From Eutypella sp. D-1 (taxonomy: Eukaryota; Ascomycota; Sordariomycetes; Xylariales; Diatrypaceae): a stretch of 64,000 nt of DNA. Both the position numbers and the translations under genes were made by a program. The notes beneath the pieces were generated by a model, which made no database searches, was not told the DNA's origin, and saw nothing but the letters and a program-made list of their open reading frames with translations. This document shows positions 35,880-46,288 of the stretch, piece by piece (position 1 is the stretch's first letter; each line of letters begins with the position of its first letter). The DNA lies in the NCBI GenBank assembly GCA_023313575.1, contig JAJTTP010000002.1, positions 1,488,001-1,552,000 of the forward strand. Direction: 5' to 3'.

Positions 35880-37581
35880 ATGTCGGCCTCTTCGAATGAA
35901 GATGTCTCAAGCGAGGCGCGGCCGCCGAAGAGCCAGTTACACCCAGGTTCGTCAAAGCACCTCCTGACAACCTCACCTCACGCTCGCTAACATGAACAAG
36001 TCAAATGGCACCGGTCTACATTCTATAATATGACCATTCTTGGTCTTTGCAACCTCTCGGCTCCAGGCATATGGGGAGCAATGAACTCGCTAGGAGCGGG
36101 CGGTGCCCAGACTCCCACACTTGTCAATGCGGCCAACGCCTTGACCTTCTGCTTGATGGTCGTTTCGTGTTACTTCTCCAGCGCCATTGTACACTATATC
36201 GGGATCAAGGGGGCGTTGATTGTTGGAACGTAAGTAACCCTTGGCTGGACCTGGCTGGAGGGCGACCTTTCTCAGTGAATACATAGAAATCTGACGGATA
36301 ATGAATAGTATCGGCTACGCTCCTTACGCCGCTGGCCTGTACACCAACAATCGATTTGGAAACGAGTGGCTTGTCCTTCTCGGCGCCGCGCTATGCGGAC
36401 TATCGGCCGGCATATTCTGGATGGCGGAAGCCGCAATCGCGATCGCGTACCCGGAGCCATGGAACCGCGGAAAGGCGTTGGGATATTGGTTGACCTACCG
36501 TCTCTTTGGTCAAATTATTGGAGGTGCCATTAACCTTGGGATAAATGCGAATAACAACGAAGCCGGAAAGGTGTCGTACGCGGTATACCTTGTGTTCATT
36601 GGTATCCAAGCCGCCGGTCCCTTCGTCGCATTACTACTCAACAAACCCGCCAAAGTACAGAGGAAAGACGGAAAACAGGTCGCACTGACTATTGTGGATA
36701 ACCCTTGGTATGAAATCAAGGCCACGACAAAGACTTTCTTCAGGCCTCACTTTCTCCTGGTCGTTCTATGGATTGGACAGGCCGTCTTCGCCGAAGCTGT
36801 GTACTTCACATACCTTTCTTGTGAGTAACCAGATGTCCCTTTGTGCCCAGACATGTTCTTACGACTCCAACAGTGTGGTTTTCCGTGAGAGCCCGAGCGC
36901 TGGGATCCTTCCTTTCCGGCATAGCCGCAGTCATTACCGGAAACTTAGTCGGAGTAAGCTTGACCCCCTTTAATACTTGCGGACTTCATTCTAACGATAG
37001 TAGCACTGGCTCGACCGCAGCAAGTTCTCGATGAAACTGCGCACACGATCTACTTTCGCCCTGATCGCTGTATGCCAGGGAGCGTGGTGGATTTGGGCGA
37101 CTGTCCTCGTGACCAGGTTCAAAGTCGAGAGACCGGTTCACGACTGGTCTAGTCCAGGATTCGGCTCGGCCTTCGGTGTCTACATCATGTTGACCATTGG
37201 CTTCCAAGTAAACTACCTGTTCCTGTAAGACACCGTCTTCCCAACCAAGAGGGATTTCGCCGTAACCAATAACTAATGTCATCTAGTTACTTTATCGTTA
37301 CCCACCTCGCTGGTGACGAGGCCGAAGTTATTAGATACGCTGCTCTGCTTCGAGGCACGGAATCAGCGTGGCAGGCCGTGAGTTATGGTCTAACCTCTAT
37401 CTCGGTCTTCGCTGAGGCTGGCGCGATCTACATGAATTTCGCGCTCTGGGCTATCGCGATCCCACCTGTGTGGCTAGTTATTAGACATTTCGGAACCGAG
37501 AAGGATAGGTCCCGGGAAGCGATTGAGGAAGTCCAGATCTCCGGAGAGACGAAAGACACGAAACTCGAGAGCACTACATAG
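35880..37581 (+). CDS. UNC-93-like MFS membrane protein
   Basis: 467 residues from exons 35880-35946, 36001-36229, 36309-36820, 36874-36953, 37004-37224 and 37287-37581. The protein starts with a short Ser-rich tail, then TFYNMTILGLCNLSAPGIWGAMNSLGAGG, the signature opening of fungal UNC-93/DUF895 proteins. About eleven to twelve membrane segments follow, with RGKALGYWLTYRLFGQIIGGAINL and LRGTESAWQAVSYG in the conserved loops, and a charged C-terminus. This MFS branch is widespread in fungi, but its substrates are largely unknown. Its placement after two oxygenases suggests a transport role for the same pathway (inference). Confidence 0.85.
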
Positions 37582-38351
37582 ATAGTTAAAGTCTTAGACA
37601 CTATGTTAGAAAGAACTGAGCCTTGAAAGGGACCATGTACGTCTACACCCGCAGTTTAGATAAGGCTAGGCATGGCATTCAAAAGCTGCACCGAAAATGA
37701 AGAAGTTCAATGGCTATGGAGCTTCTTTATTGGTCATCATGCACTTATATACTTCTCAAGGAGCTAAGGCAGTATAACGTATAACCGACACTGTTCGCTG
37801 GCCAACCATTGTTACCCAATTAGATCGGGCTCGTACGTCCAATAGTTGTTGGAAATAAACCTCAGCCAGTCAAGCCAACCACGCCTATCATAATTTGTTG
37901 AATTGTATTCCTCATCGTCTACTACTCTTACGGTAAGTTCCAGATAGTCCGGATGCCGAGGGCGTCTTAATGGGTTCCGCCAATTCGACAAAGAGAGCAC
38001 CACAGCGGTGGCGGATGCCCTTAGATGTCACGTCATTCCTTAGGGCAGTAGATCGGGCGCACGCCATTCCGGTATCGCCATTCTGGGTATGGAACAGAGA
38101 TCGGACAGGGTATACAATAGAGTACGAAGCCATGGGTACATCTGTTGCCATTGTAACCGTACATAATCGTTAAGTATCCCCCGCAGCTCCTGTATCGCAT
38201 GGCAGTGTGTGCGTGTATCTTCCATGTCCATTGCTCCCAAGCGCATCTGTCCTGTCTAGTTGTATTATCTATCGCACCTTTCAAACAGAGCCAACTCAGT
38301 TTCAATTCAGAAGCTGACTGACGTGCCGAATTGATTGCAACTGCAAGAGAC
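37582..38351. other. Intergenic region, UNC-93-like gene to reductase
   Basis: 770 nt; short open frames only, none supported. Confidence 0.4.
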
Positions 38352-39737
38352 ATGGGACAGACCCGGACATCTCAGCGGGTGTTGCTGCTGCATGCGCCCA
38401 AGCAGCCGTATCTGTTGAGTGATAATCATACGATACCGCAGGTAGAAAAGGGGTCAGAAATCCTAGTCAGGACACAGGTTATTGGGTTGAATCCAATTGA
38501 CTGGAAATCCCCGTAAGTTTGCCCGCACATACCAAAGCGGGGCTATCGACCAGAGGGGGCCGGTCATCTAATCGCACATAGGGATTTCAACTTCGGTCTA
38601 CCCGTGCTGCCGTATGTCGGTGGTAGAGAGCTAGTTGGCCATGTCGTGCGCGCCTCTGAGTCGACTCGCTTCAAGGAAGGCGATCAGGTTAGTGTCTGAT
38701 GGTGATGATGGCGAGTGTCGTGTTAGTCGCTTACTCATTTGGTATAGGTCATCGTGATATCTACTGACTATCGCGACCTTCGGAAATCGGCCTTCCAGGA
38801 GTATGTCGTCGCCCCGGATTATAATGTCTCTAAGCTCCCAGCTACAATTACACCCCACGCGGGCGCGTCACTAGGGGTAGCATTCGTCGCAGCTGCTTTC
38901 AGTCTAGGAATATGTATGGGACTTGACTTCAGTGCCATTGCTGGAGGACCCGATCTATTACAACTCGTGCGGGGGCTAGAGAGGGACTCTCTACCGACTG
39001 ACATACGCGACGAGTGCTTTGATGGCTTGGACATAGCTGAGAGGGCCAATGCTGGCGACTGGGTTGCGATCTGGGGCGGTACGCACCACTCACTGCTTGA
39101 TATACCTATGAGTTCTCCTATAGTTCAAGACTAACTATCCAACACAGGGTCCTCAACATCGGCGAACATGGCTAGCCAGTTGGCGCGGCTTGCCGGAATG
39201 CATGTCTTGCTGATAGTAAACCAAGAGAAACACGGGTTCAGATTATCACGAGACCCTGCCTTACGCCCGGACTTACTAATTGATAGCCACGACCAAGACC
39301 GCGCAATTGCCGTCATTCAGGGGTCGCTGGGAGGCAAGCTGCGCTTCGCCCTCGACACACAGGGTCGCGAGTCCGCCGCGGCGCTGGCTCGCTCATTGAA
39401 ACCCTCCGAGTCACGCACATCGCCCATACCGACGCCTCCGCGGACTCCAACCACCACACACCTTGTCGGCTTGACGGGGTTGCCGAAGGATCGATCCACC
39501 GGCGGTGTTGTATATCATAACGTCCCCATAAAGCTCTTTCACGAAGTGCCACAAGTCGGGGACGCTCTCGTCCAGTGGATGGAGCGGTTATTAGAATCAC
39601 GCTTGATCACACCACCGGATGTGCTGGCGGTGGAAAAGGGGTTTGATGGTGTTAATACGGGTCTTGACAAGATGCGCCGAGGAGAGATTAGTGGGGGTAG
39701 AGCGGTTGTCGATTTGTTCCCATCCAAGGATGTATAG
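38352..39737 (+). CDS. Medium-chain dehydrogenase/reductase (quinone/enoyl reductase-like), zinc ligands absent
   Basis: 395 residues from exons 38352-38512, 38582-38687, 38748-39078 and 39148-39737. The GroES-like N-terminal half shows VIGLNPIDWKSP, PYVGGRELVGHVVR and FKEGDQVIV; in zinc alcohol dehydrogenases the same positions hold Cys and His-Glu catalytic ligands, which are missing here. The nucleotide-binding half begins WVAIWGGSSTSANMASQLAR and ends with EISGGRAVVDLF. It therefore resembles the NADPH-dependent, zinc-free quinone oxidoreductases and trans-enoyl reductases found in fungal metabolic clusters. It is the last intact gene of the island and could reduce an unsaturated intermediate from the oxygenase steps (inference). 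Confidence 0.85.
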
Positions 39738-39865
39738 ATAACTTCGCAAGACCCATTATACCATTGACTTCTCGTCATCTCTTGTAAATAAGAAAAAGTC
39801 TGTCCAAGCTAAGCTAGATCAACTTGAAGTTACGTGTATAGAAACACTGACAGTGCATTAAGATA

Positions 39866-39892
39866 GGGTTCTCTCGGGTGATTCGAACCCCT
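39866..39892 (-). other. Isolated tRNA B-box-like sequence
   Basis: On the minus strand, GGTTCGAATCA matches the tRNA B box at ten of eleven positions, and a complementary pair ATAGGGT/ACCCTAT flanks a stretch of about 90 nt around it. No proper acceptor, D or anticodon arm can be folded, so it is at best a decayed tRNA or tRNA-derived repeat. Confidence 0.25.
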
Positions 39893-40207
39893 GACTAAAT
39901 CATGTTTCTTCCAGTGCAAAAGCATTCATTAATTTAACAGTAATTTTACCCTATGCTCTGCTTGCCTGAGTCTATTAGGGCGAGTCACTAGCATGATAAA
40001 TATCGAAGACTATGTAATCTCTCTCCGTTTCCGCTGTAACAGTAGCATTGTTAACATCTTGTCCCATCGATCCTGTTGAAAGACTCCCAAACCTCGCCGT
40101 CTGAGAGCCACTTCCTGTGCATAATCCATTGGCGTTTTCCCTTCAGCATCGACCTCCTCGAAGCCAAGCCCTTCTTCAAGGAGGAACGCAAGTGCGTCTG
40201 GAGTCAT

Positions 40208-41446
40208 TCACCCAGATTTAGCACTATGGTGAAGCAGCGTCTTTCCTTTTCTGTCTTTATCGTGGAGTCTCACCCCCAGGGAAGCAAGATATTTCATCAA
40301 GTCCAGGTCAAATTCGACGTCATTAGTGTTGATATGATGAAGTCCTAAACCAGTCTTGGGGCACCGGATCGAGATTTCCGCCCCAGCTTGAATCAAATGC
40401 TGTGTGAAGCGGATGGCGTCCTGCGCGTAAATTAGATTCATTGATTTCACCATCGTCATCATTGGAGAATAACCCTCGTGATCTAAATCGTTGGCCCCCA
40501 CTCCTTCCTTCAGCAGATATTCGACGCTGTCTTCTGTTGGGAACCTTTCCCATAGGTAATGTAGCGTGTTCCTGCCATATGTATCTCGTGCAATGGTGAT
40601 ATTGGTCTTCACACGCGTGCCGACCTTAGTGATAATCTCAAAACCCCCTGACTGTGCCGCAAAGTGCATTGCATTACGACCATGGTTGTCTCGTATCGCC
40701 AAACAAGCACCGTGTTCAAGTAGCGCCTCCAAACATATCACATCTGCTTCTCGACAAGCAAGGAGGAAGGGGGTTACGTCCTCCCGATCTTTTAGGTTAG
40801 GGTCTGCTTTGCCTTTCTCCAGAAGCAATTTGACGACGTCGCTAGGAACTAAAGGAACGGTAGATCGATAATCAACAATGTGTAAGCAAGATGCCCCATC
40901 AATATCTTGCGCATTGGCGTTGGCTTTCGGATGCATCAATATTTTGTGAAGAGCCGCGCATCTCTGCTTGTGAATCTTCATGTGAGCTTCAGAGTAATCG
41001 TTTTTGTCTTCGAAATCATTAACATGTAACACAGATTCGAGCCTATAGCGACTATTTTTCCAAGCGTCCTCATAATCCCCGCTATAGCGTCGAGGGCAGA
41101 AGGCGAGATGTAAAGGCGCTGCCCCATGCTCGGATACTATTGCAGGATCTGCCCCGTGTAGTAGGAGATATTGGGTCATACTGAGATTTACAACAAGTGA
41201 AGCAAGGTGTAATGGTGTGAGTCCCACTGAACCATCCGCAGAGTGAGCCGGGATAAGAGGCCTATGTCTATCAATTGGGTGATAAATCCGACGGCCATCG
41301 TTTTCTATTTCCGTGAAATATATTCTCTGGACTCTTGTGTTAACAGATACTCCCGCGTTCAAGAACGCTTCTACACCATGCTCCCAGGACGAGAGTACAG
41401 CGTAGTGGATGGGTGTCAGGTTTTCGATGTCTTGAGAAATAGCCAC
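40208..41446 (-). CDS. Open ankyrin-repeat segment of the NLR pseudogene
   Basis: 412 codons remain open and encode at least eight ankyrin repeats, for example TPLHLASLVVNLSMTQYLLLHGADP, LLEHGACLAIRDNHGRNAMHFAAQSG and YLLKEGVGANDLDHEGYSP (shown in part). An ATG at 41446 could start a stand-alone ankyrin protein, but no promoter or leader can be recognised, and the same frame upstream belongs to the inserted element. I therefore read it as a remnant. It could be a domesticated fragment if it is expressed. Confidence 0.5.
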   Translation of the reverse strand: MAISQDIENLTPIHYAVLSSWEHGVEAFLNAGVSVNTRVQRIYFTEIENDGRRIYHPIDRHRPLIPAHSADGSVGLTPLHLASLVVNLSMTQYLLLHGADPAIVSEHGAAPLHLAFCPRRYSGDYEDAWKNSRYRLESVLHVNDFEDKNDYSEAHMKIHKQRCAALHKILMHPKANANAQDIDGASCLHIVDYRSTVPLVPSDVVKLLLEKGKADPNLKDREDVTPFLLACREADVICLEALLEHGACLAIRDNHGRNAMHFAAQSGGFEIITKVGTRVKTNITIARDTYGRNTLHYLWERFPTEDSVEYLLKEGVGANDLDHEGYSPMMTMVKSMNLIYAQDAIRFTQHLIQAGAEISIRCPKTGLGLHHINTNDVEFDLDLMKYLASLGVRLHDKDRKGKTLLHHSAKSG

Positions 41447-41502
41447 CCTGTTAGGGATCTTGGGCGTAGAGTGAAAGATAGTAGCCGGGGAGTCACAGTG
41501 AA

Positions 41503-41644
41503 GGCGCTATAGTATAGGTAGAGGTCGAATAGTTATTGAACTCTGGCCCTCTGCTAGAACCGCAGGGGGCGAAGCCCCCTACTTATAGATAATTCTGGTC
41601 TATCGTAGCCTGTAGAACAGGGGGGGAGGGCGCTGGTAGCGCCC
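41503..41644. mobile_element. Hairpin-rich insertion inside the NLR pseudogene (possible MITE or other small element)
   Basis: This GC-skewed block interrupts the ankyrin region. It contains two perfect hairpins, AGGGGGC-GAA-GCCCCCT (41564-41580) and GGGCGCT-GGT-AGCGCCC (41628-41644), and its outer edges GGCGCTA (41503-41509) and TAGCGCC (41637-41643) are inverted repeats. None of its frames resembles the ankyrin sequence on either side. Short length, terminal inverted repeats and lack of coding capacity suggest a small non-autonomous element, but no target-site duplication could be fixed. Confidence 0.4.
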
Positions 41645-43232
41645 CTATCCCTTTATTACGTGACACACCCCTTTCTTAAGAAGAAAATTGTAACGCTGCG
41701 GTCCATTTGTGCGAGGCCGCGTAATGTAGAGCACCTCTCCATTTAAAGTTCACTACGCTGGTATCAGCCCCTTGTTCGACTAACCACACAACCGTATCTG
41801 GCTGTTCGTTCCTTTCAGCCTAGAGCAATGTAGTCTCGCCATTTTAATCACAAGTATCAAGCCCTTCTCCAACAGCTGCAAGTTGGACCATGGGGCTTTG
41901 CAGCCCAAAGTAGCCTGCTACGTGTGCCCCTGTCACGCTCGACCCCTAGATCTGGTGTTCCACGGGGATCCTCTTGTGCCTACTCAGGTATCTGTTTTCA
42001 CCGAGCAAGAACTGCTTAGCCAGAGATATCATGTACTCGCTTTCCGAAGTCGATAATGGACACCCCAGTGGATTGATGCATAGTCATGCATGACTGCGTG
42101 CGAATCTGATAGAAGGCATCTGAGTAGGACTATTGCGATCTTCTCTTGGACTGCAGGGGCATCACTTCTCCAGGCTTCATTCAAGTATTGCTCTAAAGTT
42201 CGATGGTAGAACTTGAACACATCCCTTTTAGGGTCGATACTGACGAGTGTTCGAGTAGCCGCCAAGAGGCTATCGAGATTTGCTGGTGATATTTTGGCTA
42301 TGCGATCTCGTGTAACTTGAAGCCCGAACATATGACACATCTCCCGGACCTTGAGCGGCCGCAAAGAGAGCAGTGTCCGAAACAATATGTCCTTCGCCTG
42401 AGGATTTCGCCTGTCGAGCGTTCGCAAGAGGCACGCGTACGCTTTGTCCAAAGAGTCCATCCCGCTAAGACTGGCATCGAGTCGGTGTGATTTGCCGTAT
42501 GGGACCTCTTGGAGAGAGTTTTCGGCTTCGTCTAGGGTAGCTTCGTCTAGGGTAACCGTGTGCTGTAGGATTTCCACCAAAACTCGTGTGACGAGAATGC
42601 TGCCAATATGATCAATATCCATGCCAAAAGATGGTATGGGATATACTGACATTCCATCCGAGATTGGGATCACTTGCTTCTGGATATTGCTGACAAGATG
42701 TTTATCTACACTAAGTAGATTAGGGTGGAATCTCGGAGCTTCGTTGTCTATATATCAAACAAGATCGTCGTCTCTCGCTCGGAGTTCAAGCATCGTATAG
42801 TGCTTAAACATGGCCATGATTTCTGGGATGCAAATGGAGGACACGAAGAGGTTTCTCTAGTCGGTCTGACAACATGACTAGGTCCTTTGGATCAAATCCC
42901 AAGCGCTTCGTCCACCGCAGAAGCCGGCGGCGAGGGCTGTCGGTGCTCTCGACGATGTCATTGGACTTTGAAATAGATTGGTCTATATCGCCTAATATGG
43001 ATACGCCATCTTGGATGCGAGTGTTGAGTTCAGCCGATATGGGACACTGGGTTTGAAAATCCAGCTGCTTCAGTAAGCCTAGGTGTGACCTCATTTGGCC
43101 CGCCCTGTGGAGTATCTCATCAGTTAAAAATCTTTAAAACACACACACAAGTGCACTCTTAAACTGCTTGTAATGCCTGTGAAGCAATTCACAGATCTTG
43201 ATAGCATCGCCGATTCCGTATCCGAAGCTCAT

Positions 43233-44368
43233 GTCGAAATTGTCTTCTTAGTAGGCCACTGAGACAGCATGTGAGAGAAATGTCTAATACGGCCAAATAA
43301 ATCGAGTCAAGTAGAGTTCATGGGCACACTCTGCCTGCGGTGGTGAACAAAAAAATATTACTTGCCTCGCGCGTCATTAGGGGATTGAGGCGAAGCACAA
43401 CGCGCCAAGGCGGCCTGCATCAAATTGTTGACAACCATTCTCGATGTGCAAGTGAGAAGCCACCTACTCTAGCCTATGTCACATCGTCGGGTTTCATTGG
43501 AGTTACATTCACCTACCATTGCATTTGTTGCTATAGGTCTCGCATATGAGGCAGATTCCATATTTGACTGATGGCAAGGCATGGAGGCCAAGATTGACCT
43601 GGCGAGATGCCTTACAGGAAACTGGTACGTACTTGCTTACGTCTCGAAGACATATAATGGTCTTCAAGTTATATAATTGCATGAATTTAACTCGAAGACA
43701 TGGTCGATCTTTATCTTTTCTTTTATCCTTAACTCAGCAACTGATGATCGAGTTTCCCTTTTGAGCCCCTGATTGACTCTCGATTATGTAACAGCCAAAT
43801 AGGGGTATAGGGGGTCCCGTCTACACTATCTTTTAGCGCTGGTGGATCAACTGTCCACCGACAAAAGCCACAGAGCCCTATGAGCCTGTCAACCCGCCGA
43901 GCCCACTAAAGCGCCCAACTTACACAGTTCAACTAAACGGGTATCAGATGGAGTTCCAGGCGCCGCCTCGACGTTTCGATTGGCGGGAGGCCGGGGAATC
44001 CCGCAGCGTTTTTGCATGATTCGCATGCAAGTGACGGGGGTGGAACGCGACGCCTTTAACCTGCCTGAGGCAAGTGGCCCGCCGCATAGCATGGGCGGGT
44101 CGTGGCATAGCAGGTTTCATCAGGTCCCTCCTCAGCAGATCAGATCCCCCGCACACGTCATAAGCCTCACTCTCAGGATCCAGGGTTGCAGGGTGCAGTG
44201 GTTTAATAAGTCGGTCGCTCCTCTTTCTCCTTCTCCTCTTTGCTTGTTTGCATATTTAGTTTTATACAACCTGGCAACCTTCTCTACTTTGTAAATTAAG
44301 CAGCGAAACTCATCCTCTTGTTACTGAACTGCAGGAAAAAAGAAGAGAAAAGCCATCCAAACAACACT
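43233..44368. other. Intergenic region, NLR pseudogene to small charged protein gene
   Basis: 1.1 kb between divergent genes. No supported gene; it closes the accessory island on the right. Confidence 0.4.
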
Positions 44369-45235
44369 ATGGCAGATTTAGGCGGAAACAGTACGTTCAT
44401 GCCCAGCCACCGAAGTGAACCCCACTGCGGGAAATACACAACCTACTAACCCGCAACTGCAGTCCCCCAGGGCGGCGCCTACCCCGCTGGCGGGGGCTAC
44501 GCCAACGACAGTGACGACGACCTGCGCGGCGCCTCGGAGCACGCGAGCCGCAGCGCCGGTGACTCTGCGGATCAGAACCTGTTCTCGACTGTCATCGGGT
44601 TCGTGGCTAACCGGAAGAAGTCGCTGGCCGACGAGGACCTCGACGAGGATGGTGCGTCTTTTTCCCCCCCGCCCCTTCTCCCTCAGCCCTGCCGCCCCCG
44701 CCCCATAATACGTTGGGGCCTTTACTGACTCACCGACCCCAGACGCCGTCAAGCAGCACAAGCGGTACTACGATGAGGCCGACGACAACGACGCGGACGA
44801 CCGGAGCCTGGGGTCTGCGGCCGCGATGCAGGCCCTGAAGATGTTCAGCGGTGGGGAGAGCGGCAGTGCCCCGGAGGGCAACAGCAAGAGTGCGTTCATC
44901 GGACTCGCCATGGCGGAGGCCAGCAAGGTAGGATTATCCCATCTACGGTCGATCCACAACCCCCCCCCCCCCCGCCCCCAATAAAATCATTTTCTATCTG
45001 GGCGAGCAGCCGGCTAATCTAATCGACTTTACCTCCAAAATAGCTCTTCGACCAGAAGGCCTCGGAGGGCAAGGTCTCGAGCGACACGAGCAAGGAGTCC
45101 GCCGTGATGAAGGCCGGTGAGATGGCGCTCAAGTTCTACCTCAAGAGCGAGGGCGGTAGCAGTAGCGGCGGCGGCGGCGGCGGCGACTCCAAGACCTCGG
45201 GGCTGCTCAGCCTGGCGTCTAAGTTCATGAAGTAG
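44369..45235 (+). CDS. Small charged Gly/Ser-rich protein of unknown function
   Basis: 195 residues from exons 44369-44390, 44463-44651, 44743-44927 and 45044-45235. The protein starts MADLGGNIPQGGAYPAGGG, continues with an acidic stretch (NDSDDD), then three similar helical segments: NLFSTVIGFVANRK, SAAAMQALKMFSGG and KSAFIGLAMAEASKLFD. It ends with a poly-Gly/Ser run and GLLSLASKFMK. There is no signal peptide or membrane segment. It resembles a group of short, abundant fungal proteins of unknown function (I recall a DUF7721 label for such proteins but cannot confirm it). The four-exon structure with consistent phases supports a real gene. Convergent with WC-2. Confidence 0.75.
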
Positions 45236-46288
45236 ATGATACGAAATCAACGAACGAATGAATAAACGGGGCGGGTAGAAAAAGGAAGGGGAGGATGCGT
45301 GGACTATGTGTGTGCGTTGTGCGCGGGCGCGGGATCCAACGCCTTCCTCAGACGGGAGACGCGCTGCGCTATTTAGGAACTTAAGCGGTTATCTTTTTTA
45401 GTACGCTACATGTCCTTGATCAATTTAACGAAGAAATACCACGAAGCAAGTGGTCCCCCTACTTTCAGCACCTCCGGCAGAAAGATAGGTCGCGGGGCAT
45501 CGTCATGTTCCGTAGCACGGAAACAGATTCGACCTCCCATTGTGCTCAAGTAGCAGAAGGCTCAAGTGAATCACGAAGAACGGATCGCCGTGGGAAGTCT
45601 TCGTATCCAAAATTTTCATTATTTCGTCATCTAGGCCGTGATGATGTGCAATAAGAGAGGCCCGGACCAACGTTTCCATTCATGTAGCCTCCGCTCCGTA
45701 CAACATCGTCTGTTCGTCATTCCTTTCGTTTATTCCCCCGCCCTTCGTTTCCATGCTTCTCCTCCTCGGCGCCAGCCTTTCCTCGTATATATGCCTGGCA
45801 GCACACCCCCGTATCCCCGGTCTAAAAGCAAAAAAAAAAAAGTAACTCAATGAAAGCCTTGCCGCCGCTATGTATATGTTATGTCCCTCTGACCAGCCCC
45901 CCCCCCCCCCACCCCCTCCCGCCAAGAAAATTCAATTGTTGCCTGGTATCTTGAAGAAAAAAGGAAAGATAAAAGACAAAAGATAAAAATGGGGTTTGGA
46001 CAAGTGACCGACATGCATGCCGGTCCCCGTCTACTTCAACACACCATTGCACCCAACACTGGTCGAGCCAGGTCAGCGTCAAACCCCTTGGGATGGCTTG
46101 TCTATTTTGGCCGCGCTCCCTATGAAAATTGCAATAGACCGACATGCAGACAGAGTCGACGCCCTTATACTCCATTTTGTCGTCCATCCCCCGCTTGCTT
46201 AGAAGAATTTTATGATAATGATGCACCGTGGAGAGTGAGTACGCCCACCCCATACTCGTCTTGGCAATGAAATTTCGATTTGGACTTG
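45236..46288. other. Convergent 3' region, small charged protein gene/WC-2
   Basis: 1.05 kb between convergent stops. Contains A-runs near 45829 and a C-run near 45899; no supported gene. Confidence 0.4.

Larger units (their letters stand above)
40010..43232 (-). pseudogene. NACHT-ankyrin (NLR-type) pseudogene
   Basis: Pieces of one gene lie in order on the minus strand. Its start MSFGYGIGDAIKICELL (43232) is the usual opening of fungal NLR N-terminal helical domains, continued at 43100-42804. The NACHT ATPase region with its P-loop is missing: the sequence jumps to its end, MLELRARDDDLV, where a TGA (42755-42757) replaces an expected codon. 42673-42029 matches the post-NACHT winged-helix region (SLRPLKVREMCHMFGLQ, FYHRTLEQYLN). 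The first ankyrin repeats (42029-41690) carry TAG at 41946 and 41820, TAA at 41844 and a frameshift near 41680. After a hairpin-rich insertion, 41446-40208 keeps ankyrin repeats open for 412 codons, then a TGA, then 65 more ankyrin-like codons. Such proteins act in fungal self/non-self recognition and cell death; this copy cannot make a full one. Confidence 0.85.

Noticed and set aside
30738..39737. Classic secondary-metabolite cluster
   Set aside because: No backbone enzyme (PKS, NRPS, terpene cyclase, prenyltransferase) is present anywhere in the window.
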